A DNA stretch of 64,000 nucleotides. It comes from Pseudoxanthomonas sp. YR558. Lineage in GTDB: Bacteria; Pseudomonadota; Gammaproteobacteria; Xanthomonadales; Xanthomonadaceae. The stretch spans positions 1,798,001-1,862,000 of the forward strand of contig NZ_FPCI01000001.1 in assembly GCF_900116385.1 (NCBI RefSeq). Reading direction: 5' to 3'. Shown here in pieces: positions 1 through 8,550 of the stretch; within the stretch, counting starts at the first letter, position 1, and every line of letters starts with the position of its first letter. Both the position numbers and the translations under genes were made by a program. Below the pieces are notes generated by a model. It was not told where the DNA came from and ran no database searches. It saw only the letters and a list, made by a program, of their open reading frames with translations.

Positions 1-651
1 GGACCCGGAAACCTGACCGTCCGTCTTCTTGGTGGTGTCTGCCCACGTGCCTTCGATGTTGACGAAGCCGGAGTTCGGTTCCAGCTCGAGCGGACGGCGG
101 GTATGCAGGATCACCGTGCCGCCGATGCCGCCTTCGTCGATGCGCGCTTCCGGCGTCTTGAACAGCTCGGCGCTGCCCAGCATGTTCGAAGGCAGCAGGG
201 TGTAGTTGAACGAACGGGTCGGGTCGCCGTTGGACTCGGCGCTCGCGATGTAGTTGCCGTTCAATTCGGTCAGGACGAGTTCCGAAGACAGGCCTCGCAC
301 ACTGACGTTCTTGCCCTCGCCACCATCGCGGCTGATGAGCACGCCCGGCACGCGCTGCAGCGCATCGGCAACGTTCTTATCGGGGAACTTGCCGACGTCC
401 TCCGCGGTGATCACTTCGACGACGGCGTTGGCGTTGCGCTTCTGTTCCAGGCTCTGTTCGATCGAATAGCGGTAGCCCTTCACCGTCACCGTGTCCAGGT
501 CCGTGGCCTGCGTCGATGCCTGGTCGGAAGCGGCCGGCGCAGCGTCAGCCTGCTGGGCGAACGCGCTGCCGGAAACGGCGGCGGTGGACAACGCGATGGC
601 GATCCCGACGTACAACGTGCTGCGATTGCGTGCGTGTGGCGTGCATTTCAT
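1..651 (-). CDS. TonB-dependent receptor, N-terminal part (runs off left edge)
   Basis: Outer-membrane receptor expected to import an oligosaccharide using TonB energy. Only 217 codons are in the window; the beta-barrel lies beyond base 1. The chosen ATG (complement of 649-651) follows a GGGAGAGGGTGA ribosome-binding stretch and gives a clean signal peptide, residues 1-32 ending SAFA. Residues 53-57 (DTVTV) fit a TonB box. A plug domain follows, with VGKFPDKNVADALQRVPG and GEGKNVSVRG, typical of receptors found beside glycan-degrading enzymes in Xanthomonadaceae (family knowledge). Two operator-like palindromes lie upstream, shared with the glycosidase and kinase operons, so it is probably induced together with them. 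The substrate, a mannosylated N-glycan fragment, is inferred from context only. Confidence 0.93.
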   Translation of the reverse strand, partial: MKCTPHARNRSTLYVGIAIALSTAAVSGSAFAQQADAAPAASDQASTQATDLDTVTVKGYRYSIEQSLEQKRNANAVVEVITAEDVGKFPDKNVADALQRVPGVLISRDGGEGKNVSVRGLSSELVLTELNGNYIASAESNGDPTRSFNYTLLPSNMLGSAELFKTPEARIDEGGIGGTVILHTRRPLELEPNSGFVNIEGTWADTTKKTDGQVSGS

Positions 652-697
652 TTCAATCACCCTCTCCCAAGATTGATCGGCTGCTGACGCGATGGAT

Positions 698-711
698 TTG
701 TATCGATCTAA
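698..711. promoter_or_regulatory. Operator-like palindrome, site A (receptor promoter)
   Basis: TTGTATCGATCTAA fits the 14-bp pattern TTNNATCGATNNAA shared by four sites in this locus. It lies 46 bp upstream of the receptor start, where a LacI-family repressor would block transcription. Two inner positions on each arm are not paired. Confidence 0.6.
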
Positions 712-805
712 ATTTGCGGAAAATAAAAAAGAACCACTGCTGCGAGACACCCCGTGCTCCTAAAACGGCACGCCGCGGCAGCCTCGCCTCCTCCCTGACT
801 CCGGA

Positions 806-829
806 TCGAATTAGATCGGTCTAATTCGA
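806..829. promoter_or_regulatory. Operator-like palindrome, site B (receptor promoter)
   Basis: A 24-bp inverted repeat with one unpaired position pair. Its core at 811-824 is TTAGATCGGTCTAA, close to the pattern of sites A, C and D. It lies about 155 bp upstream of the receptor start. With site A it forms a two-operator arrangement that could support looping by a dimer-of-dimers regulator. The rest of the gap 652-963 shows no gene. Confidence 0.7.
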
Positions 830-963
830 CGAATTGCATAATTATCACAGCCCTCCCCGGGATGCATGCTGCCTCGCAGCAACCCTGGGCGACGGGACGA
901 CAAGCGGGGCGGGCGGCGATGTCCGGCAGGGGCGCTGGACGCTCCCCGCCGGACCCCGTCCGC

Positions 964-3900
964 TCACTGCATGACCCGCCCGCCTGTCGGCTGCAACAAC
1001 TCGATCTCCGACCACGCCACTTCACCGCCACCGTCGAACCGCAGGCGGTATTCGGCATAGTCGCCCGGCCGCTCGATCCGGAACGGCCGCAACTGCCGAA
1101 CCCAGGGAAACGCTTGGTCGCGACGGCGGTCCAGCTCGACCCAGGCGCCATCTGCATTTCGCGCTTCAAGCGCCCAAGACGCGCCCGTGATGGCCGTCTC
1201 CGCGCTGGAGAGCGTGTAATGACTAGCGTGCACGGGCGCAGCGAAACGGAAATCGACCTCCGCGCGCGCCGGCAGTACCTGCGACGTCGCGGCATCGTCG
1301 TCGACCAACGCCGCCGCCCGTCGCGTCGCGCCTTGCATCGCGACGCGGGCGTTCGATGCCACGTCGACGAGGCCACGCGGCGTATCGCCGACCGCGGTCA
1401 GCGACGGCGGCAAGGCATCGACACCGCCGCCCCAGGTGGATGGCGTGTCGCCCATGACGAACTCCAGGGTGGCGCCACCGGCGATGTCCTCATGGCGGAT
1501 CCAGGCCTTGTTCCAGGGCTGACCGTTGACCTTCAGCGACTGCACGTACACGTTGGCGGCACTGTTGTTGTGCGCAATGACGGTCAGGCTGCGGCCGTGA
1601 CCCAGGTCGACCCGCACGCGCTCGAAGGCGGGTGAGCCGATGACGTACTCGGGCGCCCCCATCCGCAAGGGATACAACCCGAGCATGCCGAAGAGGTACC
1701 ACGCCGACATCTCGCCGTTGTCTTCATCGCCGGGATAACCCTGCCCGATCTCGCTGCCCAGGTAGAGCCTGCGCATGATGTCGCGGGTGATGTGCTGCGT
1801 TTTCCAGGGCTGTCCCGCCACCACGTACATCCAGGGGATGTGGTGCGATGGTTGATTGCTGTGCGCATACATGCCCATGCGCACATCGCGTGCCTCGGTC
1901 ATTTCGTGGATGACATCGCCGTAGGCACCGGAGAACTGCTTCTCCGCCGTTTCCGGCGTGGCGAAGAACGCGTCCAGACGCTTCGCCAGCCCGTCCTCGC
2001 CCCCGAACAACGAGGCCAGCCCGGCGCCATCATGAGGCACCGTGAAAGCGAAGGTCCATGCGTTGGCTTCGGTGTAATCACCACCCCAGACGCGCGGATC
2101 GAACCGGCTGGCGGGCGTGTGCCAGTCGCCTTCCGCCGTCCGGCCGCGGAAGAACCCGGTCGCGGGATCGAACAGATGCGTGTAGTCGGTCGCGCGGGCC
2201 TGGAAATACTCGGCTTCTTCCCGATAGCGCCGCTCGCGCGCCGGGTCCTTCTCGTCAGCGGCGAGCGCCAGACCCAGTTGGGCCAAACCGAAGTCGTTGA
2301 GCGCACCCTCCAATGTCCACGACAAACCTTCGTGCACGCTGCTGTCGGCGTAGCCGCGATACATCGACCGCACCAGACCCTTCCGCCCCACATTCGAGAC
2401 CGGAGGCACGACCGTGGCATTGCGCAGCGCGGCCTCGTAGGCTTCGTGCGCGTCGAAGCCACGCACACCCTTCAACCACGCATCGGTGAACGCCACGTCA
2501 GAACTGGTACCGACCATCAAGTCCGCATAGCCGGGCGAGGACCACCGGGCGATCCATCCGCCATCCCGATACTGCTGAAGGAATCCGTCGACCATCTCGC
2601 CCGCACGCTCGGGTGCGAACAACGCGTAAGCGGGCCAGCTGGTGCGGAACGTGTCCCAGAATCCGTTGTTGACGTAGATCTTGCCCGCACGGACGGTCGC
2701 GGAGGTGCGAAGCGCATCGCCGCCGGCGTTCTCCTTGGACCAGCTGTTCTGGTCGGCGTGCCGCCAGTCCGGCCTGTCGGCGGTGCCGATGTTCTCGTGC
2801 GCGACATTCGGATACAGGAACAGTCGGTAAAGGTTGGAATAGACCGTCACCCGCTGATCTTCGCTGGCGCCTTCCAGCCGCACCCCGCTGAGAACTACGT
2901 CCCACGCCGACTGCGCGCGCGATCGGACGCGCTCGAACGTTTCGCTGCCGATCTCCTGCTCGAGATTGCGACGCGCCTGCTCCACCGAGATCAGCGAGGT
3001 CGCGATGCGCATCGTCACCTCGCCATTCCCATTCGGCGAGAACTTCACGTAGCCCGTGGGCCGACCGGTTTCGATCTTTCCGCTGCCCCGCCAGGGTTGG
3101 TCGAAGCGTGCGTAGACGAACATCCGCGTCGCGCCGTTGGACAGGCCGCTACGGGTGTCGGTGTAGCCTTGCAGGCTCTGGCTGGACGCATCCAACGTCA
3201 AGCCGCCACGCGCATCCACATTGTCGAACAGCAGGTTGGCGTCGCCCTCCTTCGGGAAACGGAAACGGAAGATCGCTGCACGCTCGCTCGGCGCCAGCTC
3301 GGCACGGACGCCGTTGTCGAAGTCCACGCGGTAGGTGTACGGGCGAGCGTCCTCGCGGTCGTGCGAGAACGACAATGACCGCTTCTGCCGATCGGCCTCG
3401 GGCACGCCGGTCGCCGCCGAAGGCATGACCTGGAACGTCTGCCGATCACCCATCCAGGGGCTCGGCTCGTGGCTGATCGATAGCGCCTGCAATCTTGGCC
3501 GGTTGTCGGGTCCGTTCTGCTCGTTCCACCGGTACAGCCAGCTCAACGATCCGGCGTCGGTGACCGGCGTCCAGAAGTTGAAGCCGTGCGGCATCGCTGC
3601 CGCAGGGATGTTGTTCCCTCGCGAGAACGTGCTGTTGGACTGCGTGCCGCGCGTCGTGAGCACATAGTCGCTAGGACGCCTATCGCCGGGCTGCCCGCGT
3701 TGAGCGATCACGATGTCGTCGATCCAGCCGGCAGCCGCGCTGCGCGACCCAGGCTGGAGTTGCAGCTCGACCGCGCGGATGCGCTTACCTCGCAGCGCCG
3801 GTACGTCGCCCACCCGCACCTGCTTGTAGGCCCATTGCTGCGGATAGAGCGTCATGGATGCCGCCTGCCCGGCCGCGGTGACTAGCGCGCCGTGCTGGTC

Positions 3901-4344
3901 GTGCGCACCGATCGAGGACAGGCGCACGTTGTCATCGAAGACCACGTCCAACGACACACCCGTGGACGCTGCTGCGTCGTCCGCGACAATCTCGGGCAGC
4001 ACCATCCACGACAACGTCGTGTCCTTTTCCACCGTGATGTCGACGTCGAACAACATCACGCGTCCGGCAGTGTCCGCGTGGTAGTTCAGCGCATGGTCGC
4101 CGCTGTAGCCCTTTCCGGCCTTGGCGGCGTAGGGCTGCGCTGGACCGTCGCCGATCGTGATGCGCACCGCCCCCGCCGGCGCACCAGCGGGTGCCGGCTC
4201 TCCCGCTTCGAACGAGGTGGCGAAACGCGCATCGCCCGCGAACGCCACGTGCGAGGCCAGCAGCATCGCGATGGCGACCGGAAGGATCCGGCCGCGCACG
4301 AGGGTCGACTCAACCACGCGCGCGCAGTACGGCAAGTACGTCAT
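964..4344 (-). CDS. Large GH92 family protein with C-terminal F5/8-type domain; general acid replaced by Gln
   Basis: Secreted or periplasmic GH92 exo-acting mannosidase-like enzyme of 1126 residues. The start at 4344 follows GGGAGC and gives a signal peptide ending SHVAFA. A sandwich-type extension fills about residues 35-225, the GH92 body about 225-950, and an F5/8 type C-like carbohydrate-binding domain about 985-1120. GH92 signatures are FWDTFRTSWPAY, TSSDVAFTDAW and DNGEMSAWYLFGMLG. The usual acid motif NEPSHH reads NQPSHH here, with Gln831 encoded at 1852-1854. In GH92 this Glu donates the proton, and from memory Gln at this place is reported in a family member that cleaves mannose-1-phosphate diesters, so the substrate may differ from ordinary alpha-mannosides. 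It is third in the operon and overlaps the upstream epimerase gene by 35 nt. Confidence 0.9.
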   Translation of the reverse strand: MTYLPYCARVVESTLVRGRILPVAIAMLLASHVAFAGDARFATSFEAGEPAPAGAPAGAVRITIGDGPAQPYAAKAGKGYSGDHALNYHADTAGRVMLFDVDITVEKDTTLSWMVLPEIVADDAAASTGVSLDVVFDDNVRLSSIGAHDQHGALVTAAGQAASMTLYPQQWAYKQVRVGDVPALRGKRIRAVELQLQPGSRSAAAGWIDDIVIAQRGQPGDRRPSDYVLTTRGTQSNSTFSRGNNIPAAAMPHGFNFWTPVTDAGSLSWLYRWNEQNGPDNRPRLQALSISHEPSPWMGDRQTFQVMPSAATGVPEADRQKRSLSFSHDREDARPYTYRVDFDNGVRAELAPSERAAIFRFRFPKEGDANLLFDNVDARGGLTLDASSQSLQGYTDTRSGLSNGATRMFVYARFDQPWRGSGKIETGRPTGYVKFSPNGNGEVTMRIATSLISVEQARRNLEQEIGSETFERVRSRAQSAWDVVLSGVRLEGASEDQRVTVYSNLYRLFLYPNVAHENIGTADRPDWRHADQNSWSKENAGGDALRTSATVRAGKIYVNNGFWDTFRTSWPAYALFAPERAGEMVDGFLQQYRDGGWIARWSSPGYADLMVGTSSDVAFTDAWLKGVRGFDAHEAYEAALRNATVVPPVSNVGRKGLVRSMYRGYADSSVHEGLSWTLEGALNDFGLAQLGLALAADEKDPARERRYREEAEYFQARATDYTHLFDPATGFFRGRTAEGDWHTPASRFDPRVWGGDYTEANAWTFAFTVPHDGAGLASLFGGEDGLAKRLDAFFATPETAEKQFSGAYGDVIHEMTEARDVRMGMYAHSNQPSHHIPWMYVVAGQPWKTQHITRDIMRRLYLGSEIGQGYPGDEDNGEMSAWYLFGMLGLYPLRMGAPEYVIGSPAFERVRVDLGHGRSLTVIAHNNSAANVYVQSLKVNGQPWNKAWIRHEDIAGGATLEFVMGDTPSTWGGGVDALPPSLTAVGDTPRGLVDVASNARVAMQGATRRAAALVDDDAATSQVLPARAEVDFRFAAPVHASHYTLSSAETAITGASWALEARNADGAWVELDRRRDQAFPWVRQLRPFRIERPGDYAEYRLRFDGGGEVAWSEIELLQPTGGRVMQ

Positions 4345-5590
4345 GGCAAGCTCCCATCGTGTGGTAGTCGGTCTTCCCTGCGGGGCTCTTGTCGTCGTCG
4401 TATTTGCGGTTGCGCCGGTCGAGAATACGGAACCAGGCACCGTGGACATGGTCGATCATGTGCGTCCAGGCGTAGTCCCACAACCGGTCGTACCACTGCC
4501 AGTAGCGTTCCTCGCCGGTGGCGACGGCCAATCTGGCCGCACACGCCAGCGACTCGGCCTGCACCCAGAAATACTTGTCGTCGTCGCAGATGAAGTAGCG
4601 GCCATCCGGAAGCGAAGGGCCTTCGATGTCCTTGCGCAACGACTCGGGCGCGAAGCCGTAGACCAGACCGCCGCTTTCCGCATCCCACGAGGCCGCCATC
4701 GACCGGTCGAACAATTCCGCGGCCTTCGGCACCAGCCAGTCCGCCGGCGAGCCGACGCGGCGCAGGTGGCCGTCGAGGATCAGCAGCAGTTTGGCCCATT
4801 CGGTCTGGTGGCCCGGCTGGAAGCCCCAGGGACGGAAGAGGTGCTTCGGATCGTCGCGGTGGTAGTCGGTGTCCACGCGCCACTGCGCGTCGTAGTGCTC
4901 CCAGACCAGGCCGTCGGCCTGGGCCGCCTGGCCACGCGTCATGCGGTCCGCCAATTGCAGGGCGCGTTCCAGATACCTTGCCTCGTGGCTCGCCTCGTAC
5001 GCGGCAAGCATCGCCTCGCACATGTGCATGTTGGCGTTCTGCCCGCGGTAGTCACTGAACCGCCAATCGCGCGTGGCTTCGTCGCGGTACAGGCCATGTT
5101 CTGGTTCCCAGTACCGCGTCTCCAGCAGCGACCAGTGCGCCTCCATCCACGGACGGCAGGCTTCGACCCCGGCCTTCAGGGCGATGGAGTAGGCCAACAG
5201 CACGAAGGCCGCACCGTAGCAGTGCTGCGTGGTGTCTTCCGGCTGACCGTCACGCAACGTCCAGAAGTAGCCGCCGCTCACCGGATCCAGGTGGCGTTCG
5301 CGCAGGAATACCAAGCCGTGGCGCACGGCGTCCATGTAAGCCTGATGCAGCGCCGGATCTTCGCCTCCGAACTCGATCGCCGCCGTCGCGTAGTTGAAGA
5401 CGAAGCGCGTGCTGCTGACCAAGTGACGGTGGGACGCGTCGTATACGCGGCCATCGTCCTTGAAGTAGTGGAAGAAACCGCCTGCCGGATCGATGCAGCG
5501 CGGGTGATAGAAGGCCATCGTGCGGCGGATGTGGTCGCGCAGGAAGGCTTCACTGCGGAAATCGTCGTGCGCGGGAACGGTCAGACTCAT
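4310..5590 (-). CDS. AGE-family sugar isomerase/epimerase, probably mannose isomerase
   Basis: A cytoplasmic (alpha/alpha)6-barrel enzyme of the N-acylglucosamine 2-epimerase superfamily, 426 residues. Visible family features are RFVFNYATAA, QNANMHMCEAMLAAYE, the His-bearing GHQTEWAKLLL, DDDKYFWVQAE and the C-terminal DYHTMGACHD; the two His residues are the expected acid/base pair. Members interconvert mannose and fructose (YihS-like), mannobiose and glucosylmannose, or GlcNAc and ManNAc. With mannose-releasing enzymes on both sides, mannose-to-fructose isomerisation is the likeliest role, an inference. The start at 5590 overlaps the GH2 stop as ATGA, indicating translational coupling. There is no signal peptide, so it acts after import. 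Confidence 0.85.
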   Translation of the reverse strand: MSLTVPAHDDFRSEAFLRDHIRRTMAFYHPRCIDPAGGFFHYFKDDGRVYDASHRHLVSSTRFVFNYATAAIEFGGEDPALHQAYMDAVRHGLVFLRERHLDPVSGGYFWTLRDGQPEDTTQHCYGAAFVLLAYSIALKAGVEACRPWMEAHWSLLETRYWEPEHGLYRDEATRDWRFSDYRGQNANMHMCEAMLAAYEASHEARYLERALQLADRMTRGQAAQADGLVWEHYDAQWRVDTDYHRDDPKHLFRPWGFQPGHQTEWAKLLLILDGHLRRVGSPADWLVPKAAELFDRSMAASWDAESGGLVYGFAPESLRKDIEGPSLPDGRYFICDDDKYFWVQAESLACAARLAVATGEERYWQWYDRLWDYAWTHMIDHVHGAWFRILDRRNRKYDDDKSPAGKTDYHTMGACHDVLAVLRARG

Positions 5591-8286
5591 GGGGTAGCGG
5601 TGCTCCGGGGAGAGGAAGGTGCGGACAGGACATCCGCCAAGGTGCTGACGTGCAAGGCCTCGCGCAGCGCGTCTGGCGTGGCGCTTGACGATATCCGCAG
5701 GGCGATAAGCTCGCCGGGCAGCAGCGTCATCGCGTTGTCGGAGATATCGGCTTCGAGATCGCCGAAGTCGATCCACACCGCGCGCGCCAACGCGTCAGCG
5801 GTCAGGTCGAGCGTCGTGCCCTGCCGGTCATGGCGCAGCCGTGCCTGCACAGGGGACGAGGGCCATGCGACGTGCTTTGCTTCGGTGAAGTACACCACGT
5901 CACGCGAGGCCGGCTCGCCGGCGACGCTCAGGTCGAAGACCGCCACGGTCCGTGAGGGATCCGCATTGCCGAGCAGCTCCGCATCATCGTAGGCGCCCAG
6001 GCGCATGGCCGACAGCGGCGGCACATCGATCGTCTTCCGCTCCTCGCGCAGCACCCGGCCGTGCAGGTCCATCACCCGCATACGCCATTCGCCCTGGCGT
6101 GACGTGGTGCGATCCGACACTACGGCGACCGTGGTGCGTCCCTCCTTGCGCAAGGCCGTGACGGCCACCGGTGCGAAGAAGCGTCGCGCATGAAATTGCA
6201 GGGCCTTCCAGCGCCCGAACCAGTCGATGCCCGACCACGACGCGCCGGGCCAGACATCGTTGAGCTGCCAGTAGAGCGAGCCCATCGTGTGGGGTCGGCT
6301 GGCGCGATGGTGCCGCGCGGCCAATCCGATGCCTTCCGCCTGCATCACCTGGCTCAGGTATACGAAGTCGCCGAAGTCTTTCGGCTCGCCGAACTCCATG
6401 CGAATGTAGTGCAGGAGGCGTTCATTGCCCTTGCCTGCCATGAATTTCTGATGCGCCTCCACCGTCGGCGAATCCGTACGCTGGTCTGCGCGATCGATCA
6501 CGCGATCGATCGTGCGGCGCACCGGCCATGCCTGCAAGCCGTACTCGGACATGAAGCGCGGCGTGACGTCGAGGTAGGCCGACGGCGGACGCGCCGGATT
6601 GCCCCAGACTTCCCAGTAATGCATGTCACCGCTGGTGGGTGTGTTCGCCAGCTCCGCCATGTCGTCGCTGGGCGAGCTTGGCCAGTACGCGATTCCACCC
6701 CCCTCCTCGGTCACCACACGGCGCAGGTCGCGGTCGAACAATTGCACGTACCCGTCCCAGACCCGGGCTGCGAACGCGGGATCGGCCTCCTTCAGCGTCT
6801 TGCCGTGGCCCCAGTACTTCCAGGCGATCTCTTCTTCGTTGTTCCCGCACCACAGCACGAGGCTGGGATGGTTGCGAAGGCGCCTGACCTGATCCTGCGC
6901 CTCGGCGACCACGTTGGCCCGGAAAGCGGAGTCGTATGCCGGCTGCATGCCGCCGCCGAACATGAAGTCCTGCCACACCAACACCCCGAGCTCGTCGGCG
7001 ATGTCGTAGAACGCATCGCTTTCGTAGTAGCCGCCGCCCCAGCTGCGCACCATGTTCATGTTGGCGTCGACGGCGGACTGCAGGACGCGCCTCAGCTGCG
7101 CGGGCGTCACCCGCGAGGGGAACATGTCGAATGGGATGGCATTCGCGCCCTTGGCGAAGATCGGGATGTCGTTGACGACAAAGGCGAACTCCTTTCCCCC
7201 CGCATCGGGCTTGCGGCTTAGTTCGACGCTGCGCAGGCCGGTGCGCACGCTGCGGTGGTCGGCGACGTCTTCTCCCTGCAGGACCTCGGCTTCGAACGTG
7301 TACAGCGGCTGCGCGCCGTAGCCGGCGGGATACCAGCGCTGTGGGCGCTCGATGCGCAGCGTCTGCGGGACGCGGCTGACGCCTGCCGGCAAGGCGATGC
7401 GACGTGTTGCGACGATGGCCCTGCGTCCTTCGGGCGTGGTCTGCCATACACGCATCACGTACCCGCCCGGAGTGACGACATCCACCGTCGGAATCACCGT
7501 GATCTCGGCGACATCGGCCGTCACGCGATCCTGGCGTATCTGCAGGTCCTGAACGCGCGCGACGTTCCAGCTGGTCAGCTGCACATCTCGCCAGATACCG
7601 GCCGTGACGTAGCGCGGCCCCCAATCCCAACCGTAGTGATAGCCGGGCTTGCGCACGAAGTTCGCCGTCAGCACATCTTTGGGTTCGTCCCCGTAAGGCG
7701 AAGGGTAATTGCCGGCAATGCGATGCGGCATGTCCTGCACGTGCGGCAGCAGGCGCCCGATCGGCGATCGCAGCACCACGCGCACTTCATTGGGGCCCTC
7801 GCGCAACCGCCCCTCCACCGGGATGCGCCACGTGCGGAACGCGTTGTCGGCTTCCAGTACTTTCTCGCCGTTAATGAACACTTCGGCGAATGTGTCCAGG
7901 CCATCAAAGGCCAGTTCGCTGCGCGCTGCATCGCGCATCGCGGCCGTCGCCCTGAAGGTGGTGCGATATTCCCAGTCTGCCAGGCCGATCCACTGCAACC
8001 CGGCCTCGGGCGCGCCGACGTACGGGTCGGGGATCAGACCGTGCGCGAGCAGATCGGTATGCACGGTGCCCGGCATCGATGCGGCACGCCATACCGTGAG
8101 ATCGTTCGACGCGGCCTGTGCGGTCGACGGGACTTGCCGGAACTCCCAAGCCTGGCCCAAGCGCTCCCGGTCCACCGCGTGGGCTGCCGCCGTGAGCGCC
8201 AACAGTGCGATCACGCAGAGGGCGCGCACCCCTTCCAAGCTGCACAGCGCGCGGAACGCGACGAACATCGTGGCTCGTGTCTGCAT
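5587..8286 (-). CDS. GH2 beta-mannosidase, secreted
   Basis: An 899-residue glycoside hydrolase family 2 enzyme expected to remove the beta-1,4-mannose of the N-glycan core. The start at 8286 is preferred over longer frames because AGGAACCCGC precedes it and a signal peptide ending AAAHA follows. The order is sugar-binding domain (EVFINGEKVLEADNAFRTW), immunoglobulin-like domain, then TIM barrel. The barrel carries WGGGYYESDAFYDIADELG, the acid/base region VLWCGNNEEEIAW and the nucleophile region RFMSEYGLQAWP, a beta-mannosidase rather than beta-galactosidase arrangement. First gene of the operon GH2 > epimerase > GH92. A perfect 14-bp operator lies 81 bp upstream. Confidence 0.92.
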   Translation of the reverse strand: MQTRATMFVAFRALCSLEGVRALCVIALLALTAAAHAVDRERLGQAWEFRQVPSTAQAASNDLTVWRAASMPGTVHTDLLAHGLIPDPYVGAPEAGLQWIGLADWEYRTTFRATAAMRDAARSELAFDGLDTFAEVFINGEKVLEADNAFRTWRIPVEGRLREGPNEVRVVLRSPIGRLLPHVQDMPHRIAGNYPSPYGDEPKDVLTANFVRKPGYHYGWDWGPRYVTAGIWRDVQLTSWNVARVQDLQIRQDRVTADVAEITVIPTVDVVTPGGYVMRVWQTTPEGRRAIVATRRIALPAGVSRVPQTLRIERPQRWYPAGYGAQPLYTFEAEVLQGEDVADHRSVRTGLRSVELSRKPDAGGKEFAFVVNDIPIFAKGANAIPFDMFPSRVTPAQLRRVLQSAVDANMNMVRSWGGGYYESDAFYDIADELGVLVWQDFMFGGGMQPAYDSAFRANVVAEAQDQVRRLRNHPSLVLWCGNNEEEIAWKYWGHGKTLKEADPAFAARVWDGYVQLFDRDLRRVVTEEGGGIAYWPSSPSDDMAELANTPTSGDMHYWEVWGNPARPPSAYLDVTPRFMSEYGLQAWPVRRTIDRVIDRADQRTDSPTVEAHQKFMAGKGNERLLHYIRMEFGEPKDFGDFVYLSQVMQAEGIGLAARHHRASRPHTMGSLYWQLNDVWPGASWSGIDWFGRWKALQFHARRFFAPVAVTALRKEGRTTVAVVSDRTTSRQGEWRMRVMDLHGRVLREERKTIDVPPLSAMRLGAYDDAELLGNADPSRTVAVFDLSVAGEPASRDVVYFTEAKHVAWPSSPVQARLRHDRQGTTLDLTADALARAVWIDFGDLEADISDNAMTLLPGELIALRISSSATPDALREALHVSTLADVLSAPSSPRSTATP

Positions 8287-8366
8287 GCGGGTTCCTGTGG
8301 CGGCGGCCAACATCGGGTGATACCTCGCCTCCTGCAGGCGCATCCAGGATGTGGCCACAGACGGTT

Positions 8367-8380
8367 TTGGATCGATCCAA
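8367..8380. promoter_or_regulatory. Operator palindrome, site C (between divergent glycosidase operons)
   Basis: TTGGATCGATCCAA is a perfect 14-bp palindrome in the 264-bp gap between the GH2 gene (minus strand) and the second GH92 gene (plus strand). It is the best copy of the element and could control both directions. Confidence 0.75.
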
Positions 8381-8550
8381 TTTGCGATAGATTTATCATG
8401 CCCTCCAGGATGTTGCATGTTGCTCCGCAGCAGCCAGCAGCGACGCACCGGAAGGATGATCAAACGCACGTTCCGTCGCCCGCGCAATGATCACCGGGCG
8501 CCCCTGTGCTAGCTTTCCGGCGAATTCAACCGATCCAAAAGGGTGCGGCA

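Noticed and set aside
1792..3378. Long antisense frame (528 codons) across the first GH92 gene
   Set aside because: Shadow of the GH92 coding strand: third-position GC bias creates long frames opposite GC-rich genes. No domain and no ribosome-binding site.
4157..5992. Antisense frame of 611 codons across the epimerase gene
   Set aside because: Mirrors the epimerase and GH2 genes, which have clear family motifs; composition is Val/Arg/His-rich without motifs.
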